Shown here in pieces: positions 7,695 to 15,503 of a stretch of DNA of 41,057 nucleotides. The position numbers and the translations under genes are program-made. A model generated the notes under the pieces. That model did not search any database and had not been told where the DNA came from. It saw only the letters and a program-made list of their open reading frames with translations. Source of the stretch: an uncultured Trueperaceae bacterium. GTDB taxonomy: Bacteria > Deinococcota > Deinococci > Deinococcales > Trueperaceae. Every line of letters starts with the position of its first letter. Positions within the stretch are counted from its first letter, which is position 1. Location of the stretch: assembly GCA_913057685.1 (NCBI GenBank), contig CAJXOA010000019.1, positions 1 through 41,057 on the forward strand, written 5' to 3'.

Positions 7695-7700
7695 TAGCAT
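7695..7700 (+). promoter_or_regulatory. Leaderless-type -10 box (TAGCAT) for nfo
   Basis: TAGCAT is followed by 6 nt (GCCGGC) and the ATG at 7707. There is no Shine-Dalgarno. Confidence 0.65.
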
Positions 7701-7706
7701 GCCGGC

Positions 7707-8561
7707 ATGGGTCTTCTCGGAGCGCACGTGTCGGTGTCCGGCGGCGCGGACCAGGCGGTGGCGCGCGCCACCGACCTCGGCTGCGACGCCTTCCAGATCT
7801 TCGTCAAGAGTCCGAACCGGTGGGCGAACAAGCCCCGCCCCGCCGCCGAAGCGGAGGCGTTCCGCACCGCACGGGCGGAGAGCGGCCTCCCGGTCGTCGC
7901 GCACGCGGGCTACCTCATCAACCTCGCGAGCCCCGACGCGTCGACCCGCGAGAAGTCCCGGGCGTCGCTCCTCGACGAACTCCGGCGCTGCGAGGCGCTG
8001 GGCGTCCCGGGCCTGGTGCTGCACCCCGGCGCGCCGAAGGACGACGGGCGCGAGGTCGGCATCGACCGGGTCGCGCAGGGCCTCGATGCGGTGTTCGCGG
8101 AGCTCGGGGAGGCGGACGTCCGGGTGCTGCTGGAGAACACCGCCGGACAGGGCAGCACCCTGGGGATCGACGTCGCGGAGATCGAAGCGATCCGCGGGCG
8201 CATGGACGCGCCGGACCGGACCGGCGTGTGCCTCGACACCTGCCACGCCTTCGCGGCGGGCGTCGACCTGCGCGACGCGGACGCCTACGAACGCTTCGTC
8301 GCGACCGTCGCGGAGGGGCCGGGCCTCGACGCGGTGGGGGCGTGGCACCTGAACGATTCGCAGTTCCCGCTCGGCGAGCACCGCGACCGCCACGCGAACG
8401 TCGGCGACGGCGCGATCGGCGTCGAAGCGTTCGCGCGCCTGATCCACGACCCCCGCTTCGCGGAGACGCCGATGGCGCTCGAGACGCCGTTGGGCGACGA
8501 CGGCCAGGGCCACGCGCGGGATTTGGCGACCTTGCGGTCGTTGGCCGCGCCCGCGGCCTGA
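7707..8561 (+). CDS. nfo: Endonuclease IV (AP endonuclease)
   Basis: A 284-residue TIM-barrel nuclease with all expected zinc ligands visible: His66 (VVAHAGYLINLASPD), His106 (LVLHPGAPKDD), Glu143 (LLENTAGQG), Asp177 and His180 (CLDTCHAFAAG), His214 (WHLNDSQ), Asp227 and His229 (EHRDRHANVGDG), Glu259 (ALETP). It cleaves the DNA backbone 5' to abasic sites in base excision repair. The length is typical of the family. The start at 7707 follows a leaderless-type promoter. It is divergent from nucS, so two DNA repair endonucleases share one 125-bp intergenic region. Its stop codon is one base from the convergent flavin reductase stop. Confidence 0.96.
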   Translation: MGLLGAHVSVSGGADQAVARATDLGCDAFQIFVKSPNRWANKPRPAAEAEAFRTARAESGLPVVAHAGYLINLASPDASTREKSRASLLDELRRCEALGVPGLVLHPGAPKDDGREVGIDRVAQGLDAVFAELGEADVRVLLENTAGQGSTLGIDVAEIEAIRGRMDAPDRTGVCLDTCHAFAAGVDLRDADAYERFVATVAEGPGLDAVGAWHLNDSQFPLGEHRDRHANVGDGAIGVEAFARLIHDPRFAETPMALETPLGDDGQGHARDLATLRSLAAPAA

Positions 8562-8562
8562 G

Positions 8563-9021
8563 TCAGCCGGCGTCCACGCCGTAGCGGCCGCGGTGGTAGA
8601 GCAACGGCGCGCCGTCGCGGACGGCGGCCCCCTCGACCTCCCCGACGAACAGCGTGTGGTCGCCGGTGACGACGCGGTCGACGATGCGGCAGCCCAAGTG
8701 CACCAGCGCACCCCCCAGGACCGGCGCGCCGGCGAGGTCCTCCCACGCGAGCGGCGGGTCGACGTCGCGGCCGGCGAAGCGGTCGGAGATCTCGCGCTGG
8801 TCGGCGGCGAGGACCGAGACGCCGTAACGTTCGCCCGCCTGCAGGGCGGCGTGGGCGCCCGCGCCGTGGTCGATGGAGACCCCCACGAGCGGGGGCGACA
8901 GCGAAAGCGACGCAAAGGCGTTGACGGTGATGCCCCGGGGGCCGTCGGGCGTGTGCATCCCGACGACCGTCACGCCGGTCGCGAAGCGGCCCAGCGCGTC
9001 GCGGAAGGTCTTCGCATCCAT
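8563..9021 (-). CDS. Flavin reductase family protein (NAD(P)H:flavin oxidoreductase-like)
   Basis: A 152-residue protein of the flavin reductase-like, FMN-binding split-barrel family (HpaC/ActVB type). It has FRDALGRFATGVTVVG (about 6-21), the conserved GITVNAFASLSLSPPLVGVS (29-48) that binds FMN, and GDHTLFVGEVEGA near the C-terminus. Members reduce free FMN or FAD with NAD(P)H, often for a partner monooxygenase, but no monooxygenase gene is nearby. The ATG at 9021 is chosen because GGAGGGACGTTC places a Shine-Dalgarno seven bases upstream and the family fold starts right there; upstream in-frame sequence is unconserved. Confidence 0.88.
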   Translation of the reverse strand: MDAKTFRDALGRFATGVTVVGMHTPDGPRGITVNAFASLSLSPPLVGVSIDHGAGAHAALQAGERYGVSVLAADQREISDRFAGRDVDPPLAWEDLAGAPVLGGALVHLGCRIVDRVVTGDHTLFVGEVEGAAVRDGAPLLYHRGRYGVDAG

Positions 9022-9067
9022 GAACGTCCCTCCCCGCGCCACGGGGTCTCCGCGCGGCGCACGGGGC

Positions 9068-9073
9068 AAGGTA
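9068..9073 (-). promoter_or_regulatory. Candidate -10 box (TACCTT) for flavin reductase
   Basis: TACCTT on the minus strand would start a roughly 40-nt leader carrying the GGAGG ribosome binding site. No -35 is evident. Confidence 0.4.
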
Positions 9074-9156
9074 CCCCCGACCGGGCGGGCGCGGTGTGGT
9101 CCCGGCGCCACGGGCGCCGGCGCGGGGGGCGCGCCGGCGCGGTACCGGGGGCGCGG

Positions 9157-9162
9157 TAGGCT
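9157..9162 (+). promoter_or_regulatory. Leaderless-type -10 box (TAGGCT) for ABC exporter
   Basis: TAGGCT is followed by 7 nt (CGTGCGC) and the ATG at 9170, with no Shine-Dalgarno. The same hexamer and spacing are found at 4286. Confidence 0.65.
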
Positions 9163-9169
9163 CGTGCGC

Positions 9170-11026
9170 ATGGCTGCCGCCCCCACCGACGCCGCCCCGA
9201 CCGCCGCCAGCGTCCCGCCGCTCGTGCGCCTCTGGCGCTACGCCGGGGCGCACCGCCCCCGCATCGTTCGCGCCGGGCTGTTCAGCGTCCTCAACAAGAC
9301 GTTCGACCTGGCGCCGCCCTTCCTGATCGGGGTCGCCGTCGACAGCGTCGTCGGAGGGGACGGCTCGTTCCTCGGCCGGACGTTCGGGTTGGCGGCGGTC
9401 GAGCAGTTGTGGGTCCTGGCGGCGGCGACGTTCCTCGTGTGGGCGCTCGAGTCGGCGACGGAGTACGTCTTCCAGGTGCAGTGGCGCGGCCTCGCGCAGG
9501 CGCTGGAGCACGACCTGCGCACCGAGACGTACGACCACGTCCAGCGGCTGGACGTCGCGCTGTTCGAGCGGCGCACGACCGGCGGCCTGATGAGCGTCCT
9601 GAACGACGACGTCAACCAACTCGAGCGGTTCTTGGACGTCGGCGCGAACGAGGTGCTGCAGCTGCTGACGACCGTCGTCCTGCTGGGCGCGTTCTTCTTC
9701 GTCGCCGCGCCGGGCGTCGCCTGGTTGGCGTTCCTCCCCATCCCCCTGATCGTGTGGGGGTCGCTGCGCTTCCAGCGGCGCATGGCGCCGCGCTACGCCG
9801 CGGTGCGCGAGGAGGTGGAGGCGATCAACGAGGACCTCGCCAACCACCTCGCGGGGATCGCGGTCGTCAAGAGCTTCACGGCGGAGGACCGGGCGGCGGA
9901 GCGCATCGAGGCGGGCTCGCGCCGCTACCTGGCGGCGAACGAACGCGCGATCCGCATCTCCTCGGCGTTCGTGCCCCTCATCCGCATGGCGATCGTCGTC
10001 GGCTTCATGGCGACGCTCGTGTGGGGTGGGACGCTGGCGATCGCGGGCGGGATCAGCGTCGGGATCTACAGCACCCTCGTGTTCATGACGCAGCGGCTGT
10101 TGTGGCCGCTGACCCGCCTGGGGCAGACGTTCGACCTGTACCAGCGGGCGATGGCGTCCACCCGCCGGATCTTCGCGCTGCTCGACACGGCACCGGTCAT
10201 GCGCGACGGGCCCGACCCCCTCCCGACCCCCGCCGGCCCGCACGCCGAGGCGCCCGGTCCGGGGGGCGCGCGGGCACCCGTCCCGCGGGCGCTGGCGCTC
10301 GAGGGCGTGCACTTCGCCTACCCGGGCGGCGCGCCGGTCCTCCGCGGGCTCGACCTGGCCTTCCCCGCGGGGGCGACGACCGGCGTGGTCGGCGCGACGG
10401 GGGCGGGCAAATCCACCCTCGTGAAGCTGCTGCTTCGCTTCCACGACCCCGACGACGGCCGCGTCACCCTCGACGGTGCGGACCTGCGCACCCTGGCGCG
10501 CACCGACGTGCGCCGCGCCATCGGGCTCGTCTCGCAGGACGTCTACCTGTTCCGCGGCACGGTGCGCGACAACCTGCGCATCGGTCGGCCCGACGCGGAC
10601 GACGCCGCCCTGTGGGCGGCGCTCGAGGCGGCGGAGGCCGCCGACTTCGTCGCCGCCCTCCCGCGCGGCCTCGACGCGCTCGTGGGGGAGCGGGGCCAGA
10701 CGCTGTCCGGCGGGCAACGGCAGCGGCTTTCGCTGGCGCGGGCGCTCGTGAAGGACCCCCCGATCCTGATCCTCGACGAGGCGACGAGCGCGGTGGACAA
10801 CGAGACCGAAGCGGCGATCCAACGCTCGCTGCGGACCGTGACCGCCGACCGCACGACGATCGTGATCGCCCACCGGCTGTCGACGATCCGGCACGCCGAC
10901 GCCATCCACGTCCTCGAGGACGGGCGCCTCGTCGAGTCGGGCCGCCACGAGGCGTTGCGGGCGCTGGGGGGCGCGTACGAGGCGCTGTGGACGGTGCAGA
11001 CCGGGGCGGCCCCGGTGGAGGCGTGA
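9170..11026 (+). CDS. ABC transporter, fused permease and ATP-binding protein (exporter type)
   Basis: A 618-residue ABC-B type half-transporter. The membrane domain (about 30-325) has six helices and contains ALEHDLRTETYDHVQRLDVA and ATGLM-like coupling sequence (TTGGLMSVLNDDV). The ATPase domain (about 365-618) has Walker A GATGAGKST (about 408), Q-loop VSQDVYLFRGTVRDN, signature LSGGQRQR (about 511), Walker B LILDEATSAVDNETE (about 530-544) and H-loop IAHRLSTI. It would act as a homodimer exporting lipids, drugs or peptides; the substrate is unknown. An Ala/Pro/Gly-rich linker (about 345-365) joins the domains. I start it at the ATG 7 nt after TAGGCT, not at earlier in-frame codons. It overlaps or abuts csaA. 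Confidence 0.93.
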   Translation: MAAAPTDAAPTAASVPPLVRLWRYAGAHRPRIVRAGLFSVLNKTFDLAPPFLIGVAVDSVVGGDGSFLGRTFGLAAVEQLWVLAAATFLVWALESATEYVFQVQWRGLAQALEHDLRTETYDHVQRLDVALFERRTTGGLMSVLNDDVNQLERFLDVGANEVLQLLTTVVLLGAFFFVAAPGVAWLAFLPIPLIVWGSLRFQRRMAPRYAAVREEVEAINEDLANHLAGIAVVKSFTAEDRAAERIEAGSRRYLAANERAIRISSAFVPLIRMAIVVGFMATLVWGGTLAIAGGISVGIYSTLVFMTQRLLWPLTRLGQTFDLYQRAMASTRRIFALLDTAPVMRDGPDPLPTPAGPHAEAPGPGGARAPVPRALALEGVHFAYPGGAPVLRGLDLAFPAGATTGVVGATGAGKSTLVKLLLRFHDPDDGRVTLDGADLRTLARTDVRRAIGLVSQDVYLFRGTVRDNLRIGRPDADDAALWAALEAAEAADFVAALPRGLDALVGERGQTLSGGQRQRLSLARALVKDPPILILDEATSAVDNETEAAIQRSLRTVTADRTTIVIAHRLSTIRHADAIHVLEDGRLVESGRHEALRALGGAYEALWTVQTGAAPVEA

Positions 11027-11028
11027 CG

Positions 11029-11382
11029 GTGGCCGCCGACGCGCCCGCCCCCGAGATCGACGTCGCGACCTTCTTCGCGGCGGACCTGCGGGTCGGCACG
11101 ATCACCCGGGTCGCCGCGTTCCCCGAGGCGCACCGGCCCGCCTGGAAGGTGTGGGTCGACCTCGGACCGACGCTGGGCGTGCGGCCGTCGAGCGCGCGGA
11201 TCGCGGACCTGTACGACGAGGCCGACCTCGTCGGTCGGCAGGTCGTCGCGCTCGTCAACGTCCCCCCGCGCCGCATCGGACCGTTCCTCAGCACCTGCCT
11301 CGTCACCGGCTTCGATACGCCCGACGGCGTCGTCCTCACCACCGTCGAGCGACCCGTCGCCAACGGCACCCGCCTGTACTGA
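11029..11382 (+). CDS. csaA: CsaA-like tRNA-binding domain protein
   Basis: A 117-residue protein that is almost entirely one tRNA_bind (OB-fold) domain: FFAADLRVGTITRVAAFPEA, then ARIADLYDEADLVGRQVVA, then NVPPRRIGPFLSTCLVTGF and RPVANGTRLY. These match CsaA of Bacillus, a dimeric protein with reported tRNA-binding and chaperone-like activity. Translation is coupled to the ABC gene. GTG at 11023 overlaps the upstream TGA, and GTG at 11029 sits seven bases after GGAGG, which I prefer. Why an exporter is paired with CsaA is not clear; co-transcription is inferred from spacing. Confidence 0.88.
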   Translation: MAADAPAPEIDVATFFAADLRVGTITRVAAFPEAHRPAWKVWVDLGPTLGVRPSSARIADLYDEADLVGRQVVALVNVPPRRIGPFLSTCLVTGFDTPDGVVLTTVERPVANGTRLY

Positions 11383-11390
11383 GGCGCGGC

Positions 11391-11480
11391 GGCGTGCGGC
11401 GGGGCGGCGTGCGGCGGGGCGGCGTGCGACGGGACGGCGTGCGGCGGGGTGGCGTGCGGCGGGATGGCGTGCGGCACGGC
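11391..11480. repeat. 15-bp tandem repeat, six copies
   Basis: Six consecutive 15-mers with consensus GGCGTGCGGCGGGGC lie between csaA and the MBL gene. Units start at 11391, 11406, 11421, 11436, 11451 and 11466; the first two are identical and the others differ at 1-3 positions. The array sits just upstream of the MBL promoter. The period is a multiple of three, but no supported gene runs through it. Confidence 0.9.
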
Positions 11481-11519
11481 CACGTGCTGGGAGCGCTCGC
11501 CCGCCGCCGGGCGGTCGTC

Positions 11520-11525
11520 TATGGT
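11520..11525 (+). promoter_or_regulatory. -10 box (TATGGT) for MBL-fold gene
   Basis: TATGGT lies 35 nt upstream of the ATG at 11561. The leader would begin near 11532 and contains the hairpin at 11531-11547 and a GGGGAGA ribosome binding site. Confidence 0.5.
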
Positions 11526-11530
11526 GAGGG

Positions 11531-11547
11531 GTCCCCGACCGGGGGAC
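11531..11547 (+). other. Leader hairpin before MBL-fold gene
   Basis: GTCCCC (11531-11536) pairs with GGGGAC (11542-11547) across a 5-nt loop (CGACC or GACCG depending on register). It lies at or just after the predicted transcript start and may protect the 5' end. Confidence 0.4.
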
Positions 11548-11560
11548 GTGGGGAGACACC

Positions 11561-12310
11561 ATGCCGACCGTGCACCTGCTGGGAACCGGCGCCGTGCGGA
11601 GCGACCCGGACCGCACCACCACCATGCTGGCCGCCACGAACGACGAGGGCACGCTGCTGATCGATTGCGGCGGCGACGTCGCCCCCCGCCTCGAGGCGGT
11701 GGGGATCGACCCCACCCGCCTGGAGGCCTTGATCGTGACGCACGAGCACGCCGACCACGTCGCCGGCCTCCCGCTCCTGATGGAACGCCTGTGGTTGATG
11801 GGGCGGCGCACGCCGCTGCCGGTGTACGGCATCGCCCCCGCCATCGCGCAGGTCCACCGCGTCCACGACGCCTTCGACGTCGAGGCGTGGGAGGGCTACC
11901 CCGGCCTGGAGGTGCACGAGGTCGCGCAGCACCCCGGCGCGGAGGTCCTCCACCGCGCCGGCTGGCGCGTGACCGCCGCACCCGGCACGCACGCCGTGCC
12001 GAGCGTCGGGCTGCGCCTCGAGGACGAGGCGAGCGGGCGGGTGCTGGGCTACAGCGGGGACACCGCGCCCGACCCCCGCATCGCCGAGTTGGTGCGCGGC
12101 GCCGACCTGTTGCTGCACGAGGCGACCGGTGAGGGGCCGGTGCATACCGGTGCGGCGGAGGCGGCGGGGATCGCGCGCGACGCAAACGTCGGTCGGTTGA
12201 TCCTGGTGCACGTCCCCCCGCGCGACGTGCGCGCCGACGACGTCGCCGCCGCCCGCGCGGCGTTCCCCGGCACGACGGTCGGCGACGAGCTGCAGGGCGT
12301 CCCCTTCTGA
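11561..12310 (+). CDS. MBL-fold metallo-hydrolase, ribonuclease Z-like
   Basis: A 249-residue metallo-beta-lactamase fold protein. It begins with strand-loop HLLGTGAVRSDPDR, the RNase Z/arylsulfatase-like opening, and has the zinc motif THEHADH (60-66; His61, His63, Asp65, His66). Further ligands are the His in PGTHAVPS, the Asp in GYSGDTAPD and the His near the C-terminus in LVHVPPRD. The length is shorter than classical RNase Z (about 300), lacking an obvious exosite arm, so it may be a ribonuclease Z-like phosphodiesterase or a general hydrolase. tRNA 3' processing is possible but not shown. The ATG has GGGGAGA upstream. Confidence 0.85.
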   Translation: MPTVHLLGTGAVRSDPDRTTTMLAATNDEGTLLIDCGGDVAPRLEAVGIDPTRLEALIVTHEHADHVAGLPLLMERLWLMGRRTPLPVYGIAPAIAQVHRVHDAFDVEAWEGYPGLEVHEVAQHPGAEVLHRAGWRVTAAPGTHAVPSVGLRLEDEASGRVLGYSGDTAPDPRIAELVRGADLLLHEATGEGPVHTGAAEAAGIARDANVGRLILVHVPPRDVRADDVAAARAAFPGTTVGDELQGVPF

Positions 12311-12380
12311 CGCCCGCGCCGCTTCCGGCGCCCGTACTGCTTCCGACGCCCGCGCTGCGTCGGACGCCTCCGCGGCGCCG
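12309..12380. repeat. 18-bp tandem repeat, three full copies plus a partial
   Basis: Units GACGCCCGCGCCGCTTCC, GGCGCCCGTACTGCTTCC and GACGCCCGCGCTGCGTCG occupy 12309-12362, and a partial fourth follows. They fill the whole gap between the converging MBL and speA genes, starting in the MBL stop codon and ending at the speA stop. Confidence 0.8.
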
Positions 12381-14354
12381 TCACTCCAGGTAGGTGTAGC
12401 CCACGAGCTCCGCGGCGTACAGCGCCCGGAGGCGCGACGCCGCCTCGTCGGACATCCCCGCACCGAGGCGGGTCGCTTCGTCGATCTCCGCGCCGAGCGC
12501 GGCCAACAGTTCGTCGGTTTCGTACCCCATGTTCTCGATGACGCGGCGCGCCTTCTGGCCGGGGACGGTCCGTTCGACCTCGAAGGCGTCCGGTCCGGTG
12601 AGGCGCACGTGCGCCTCCGCCATCCGCCCGAACAGGTTGTGGGCGTTGGCGAGGACGTCCTGGTAGGCGCCGACGAGGAAGAACCCCAGCAGGTAGCGTT
12701 CGCCGGGCGCGACGTCGTGGACGGGGAGGGTAGGCGCGACGTCGTGCCGCCCGACGAACGCCTGGATGCGGCCGTCGGAGTCGCAACTGATGTCGGCGAG
12801 GGTGGCGCGCCGGGTGGGGGGTTCGTGCAGGCGCGTGAGGGGCACGACCGGGAACGGCGCGCCGAGCGCCCAGTGGTCGGGCAGGGTCTGGAACAGGCTG
12901 AAGTTCACGACGAGCGTGTCCGCGAGGCGGTTCGGCAGTTCGTCGAACGGCTCGGGGGCGTAGTCGAGGTCGGCGACGACGTCGGCGATCGCGGCGAGGA
13001 TGCGGGCGTGGGCGCGCTCTGCGTGCGCGCGTTCGGCGAGGCCGAGGTAGCCGAGGTCGAACAGCTGGTGCATCGTGGCCTTCGTCGAGACCGCCTCGTT
13101 GTACACCCGCCGGTAGGTGTCCGGCCCGACGTCGTCCAGGAGCGCCTCCATGTCGGCGACGAGGGGGTGGGCGTCGGCGGGGAGGGGCGGTAGGTCGACC
13201 GGGTCGCGGGTCGGCCCGATCACGTCGACGACCGGCGCGACGACGACGGCGTGGTGCGCCGTCAACGCCCGTCCCGACTCGGTCACCAGCATCGGGTGCG
13301 CCACGCCCGCCTCGTCGCACACCTCCGCGACGCCCGCCACGAGCGCTTCGGCGTACTCCGACAGGCCGTAGTTCGCCGAGGCGGGCGTCGCGGTCTTCGA
13401 GCCGTCGTAGTCCACCGCGAGGCCCCCACCGACGTTCAGGTAGCGGGGGGCGGCGCCCCCGCGCGCGAGGTGGGCGTACACCTGCGCCGCTTCGCGCACC
13501 GCGACGCGGACGGCGTGGACGTCGGGCACCTGGCTTCCGACGTGGGTATGGAGCATCACCAGGGCGTCCGCCATGCCGGCGGCCTCGAGGCGCGCGACGA
13601 CCGCGGCGACCTCGCCGGCGGTGAGGCCGAACTTCGCGTCGTCGCCCCCCGAGGAGGCCCACGTGCCGCTCCCGGCCGCGTGGAGCTTGAAGCGCACCCC
13701 GATCGCCGGGGGGATCCCCATCTCCTCCGCGACGCGGAGGATCCGCTCGAGCTCGCCGACCTTCTCGAGGGTCAGGACGACCGACTTGCCGAGCGCGCGG
13801 CCCCACAGCGCGAGGCGGACGAAGTCGTCGTCCTTGAAGCCGTTGCACTGGATGAGGGCGTCGGGGTGGGTGTCCTGCACCAGCACCAGCGCGAGTTCCG
13901 CCTTGCTGCCGGCCTCGAGGCCGGTCCGCCAGCGGGCGCCGGCGCCGGCCAGCGTCTCGACGACGACGCGGCGTTGGTTGACCTTGATCGGGTAGACCCC
14001 CTGGTAGCCGCCGCGGTAGCCGGCCGCCGCCATCGCGGTGTCGAAGGCGTCGTTGACGCGCGCGAGGCGGTCCTCGAGGATCTGTGGGAAGCGCAGGATG
14101 GTCGGGAGGGGGCGGCCGTCCGCCTCGAGGCGGTCCACGACGTCGGCGATCGCGACCTCCGCCCCCGCCACGCGGACGCGCAACGCGCCGTCCTCGCCGG
14201 CCCGCAGGTACCCCGCCGACCAGGCGTCCACCCCGTACGGCGCGCCGGGCGCGTCGTCCGACACGGCGACGTCGGGGGTGGGGACGTCGGGGGTGGAGGC
14301 GTCGAGGGTGGAAGGGTCGGGGGTGACGACGTCGGCGTGGGCGGGTCCCGGCAC
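12381..14354 (-). CDS. speA: Biosynthetic arginine decarboxylase
   Basis: A 657-residue PLP enzyme of fold type III converting arginine to agmatine and CO2. PLP lysine is Lys124 in YPIKVNQRR. Other landmarks are GLEAGSKAEL, IQCNGFKD, GVRFKLHAAGSGTWASSGGD, HTHVGSQ, NVGGGLAVDYDG, TESGRALTAHHAV, ISCDSDGRIQ and HNLFGRMAE. The N-terminal ~40 residues include four TPDxx-like pentads encoded by a 15-bp tandem repeat. I use the GTG at 14354, 8 nt after a TAGCGT box; an ATG at 14372 would add six residues and bury the box. The product feeds AguA and AguB encoded divergently, completing putrescine synthesis without agmatinase. Confidence 0.94.
   Translation of the reverse strand: MPGPAHADVVTPDPSTLDASTPDVPTPDVAVSDDAPGAPYGVDAWSAGYLRAGEDGALRVRVAGAEVAIADVVDRLEADGRPLPTILRFPQILEDRLARVNDAFDTAMAAAGYRGGYQGVYPIKVNQRRVVVETLAGAGARWRTGLEAGSKAELALVLVQDTHPDALIQCNGFKDDDFVRLALWGRALGKSVVLTLEKVGELERILRVAEEMGIPPAIGVRFKLHAAGSGTWASSGGDDAKFGLTAGEVAAVVARLEAAGMADALVMLHTHVGSQVPDVHAVRVAVREAAQVYAHLARGGAAPRYLNVGGGLAVDYDGSKTATPASANYGLSEYAEALVAGVAEVCDEAGVAHPMLVTESGRALTAHHAVVVAPVVDVIGPTRDPVDLPPLPADAHPLVADMEALLDDVGPDTYRRVYNEAVSTKATMHQLFDLGYLGLAERAHAERAHARILAAIADVVADLDYAPEPFDELPNRLADTLVVNFSLFQTLPDHWALGAPFPVVPLTRLHEPPTRRATLADISCDSDGRIQAFVGRHDVAPTLPVHDVAPGERYLLGFFLVGAYQDVLANAHNLFGRMAEAHVRLTGPDAFEVERTVPGQKARRVIENMGYETDELLAALGAEIDEATRLGAGMSDEAASRLRALYAAELVGYTYLE
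14268..14327. repeat. 15-bp tandem repeat inside the speA N-terminus, four copies
   Basis: Four 15-mers with the core CGTCGGGGGTGG encode the pentads TPDPS, TLDAS, TPDVP and TPDVA. The reading frame is kept. The same core recurs in the beta-propeller gene at 19066. Confidence 0.8.
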
Positions 14355-14362
14355 GGCCGGAC

Positions 14363-14372
14363 ACGCTAGCAT
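14363..14372. promoter_or_regulatory. Overlapping back-to-back -10 boxes for speA and aguAB
   Basis: The ten bases ACGCTAGCAT read TAGCGT on the minus strand (14368-14363, 8 nt before the speA GTG at 14354). They read TAGCAT on the plus strand (14367-14372, 9 nt before the aguA GTG at 14382). The hexamers share two base pairs around CTAG, so RNA polymerase could hardly occupy both at once. The start codons are only 27 bp apart. Confidence 0.6.
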
Positions 14373-14381
14373 GCGCGGGCC

Positions 14382-15503
14382 GTGCCGCCCGCCCCGTCCC
14401 CGACCCCCTCCCCGCCCGCCGGTACGGCGCCGTCGCCCACGCCGCGTGAAGCGGGGTTCGCGCTGCCGAGCGACGCCGCGCCGCACGCCGCGACGTGGAC
14501 CGCCTGGCCGCACGGCGAGGCGCGCTGGGAGGGAATGCTGGACGCGGTCCGCAGCGAGTTCGCGGGGTTCGTCGCCGCCGTCGCGCGGTTCGAACCGGTG
14601 GTGCTGCTCGTCGCGGACGCGGGCGTGCGGCGCGACGCCGAGCGGCGCCTGCGCGCCGCCGGCGTCCCCGAGGGCGCCGTGCGCATGGTGGAGATGCCGT
14701 ACGACGACGTCTGGCTGCGCGACCAGGGACCGACGTTCCTGCGCGACGCCGCCGGCCCCCGCGCGATCCTCGACCCGCACTTCGACGGCTGGGGCGGGCG
14801 CTACCCGAGCGAGCGCGATGCGGCGCTGGCGGGCCGCCTGGCGGCGCACCTCGGGGTGCGCCGCTTCCCCGCCGATCTGGTGCTGGAGGGCGGCGCGGTG
14901 GAGATGGCGGAGGACGGCACGGTCCTCGCGACGCGCAGCGCCTGGCTCGGGGACGTCCGTAACCCCGGCTGGGACGCCGCGCGCACCGAGGGGGCGCTGC
15001 GCGCCCTGCTCGGTGCGGCCCGGGTCGTGTGGCTGGAGGGGGGCCTGGTGGACGACCACACCGACGGGCACGTCGATACCGTCGCGCGCTTCGCGGGACC
15101 GGACGCGGTCGTCCTGGTCGTCCCGGACGACGACGATGCGGAGAACCGCGACGCCGCCCGCGCGAACCGCGCGGCGCTCGACGCCGCCACGACGCCGGAC
15201 GGCCGCCCCTACGCCGTGCACGCCCTCCCGCTGCCGCGCGACCGCAGCCGCGTCGGTGGCGTCCGGCCGCCGCGGACCTACGCGAACTTCGTGCTGGTGA
15301 ACGGCGGGCTGGTGATGCCGACCTACGACGACCCGCGCGACGACGTCGCGGCGGGCGTGCTGGCCGCGGCGTTCCCGGGTCGGACGGTCGTGGGCGCCCC
15401 CGCGCGGGCGTTGGCGACGGGGGGCGGCGGGTGGCACTGCGTCACCACCCCCGAGCCGCTCGGTCCCGAAGGCACCTCGCTCGCGGCGGGCGGTGCGCCG
15501 TGA
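14382..15503 (+). CDS. aguA: Agmatine deiminase
   Basis: A 373-residue peptidylarginine deiminase-fold enzyme turning agmatine into N-carbamoylputrescine and ammonia. Visible signatures: TWTAWPHGEARWEG, MPYDDVWLRDQGPTFL, LVLEGGAVEMAEDGTVLATR, WLEGGLVDDHTDGHVDT with the catalytic His near residue 226, ANFVLVNGGLVMPTYDD, and the nucleophile Cys353 in GGGGWHCVT. The length matches the family (about 365-375). The GTG at 14382 follows the shared speA/aguA promoter. The first ~22 residues are Pro/Ser-rich and unconserved. It overlaps aguB by 4 nt, so the two are translationally coupled. Confidence 0.95.
   Translation: MPPAPSPTPSPPAGTAPSPTPREAGFALPSDAAPHAATWTAWPHGEARWEGMLDAVRSEFAGFVAAVARFEPVVLLVADAGVRRDAERRLRAAGVPEGAVRMVEMPYDDVWLRDQGPTFLRDAAGPRAILDPHFDGWGGRYPSERDAALAGRLAAHLGVRRFPADLVLEGGAVEMAEDGTVLATRSAWLGDVRNPGWDAARTEGALRALLGAARVVWLEGGLVDDHTDGHVDTVARFAGPDAVVLVVPDDDDAENRDAARANRAALDAATTPDGRPYAVHALPLPRDRSRVGGVRPPRTYANFVLVNGGLVMPTYDDPRDDVAAGVLAAAFPGRTVVGAPARALATGGGGWHCVTTPEPLGPEGTSLAAGGAP

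Noticed and set aside
14370-14372. Alternative ATG start for speA, six codons upstream.
   Set aside because: It would place the TAGCGT promoter box inside the coding sequence and has no Shine-Dalgarno.
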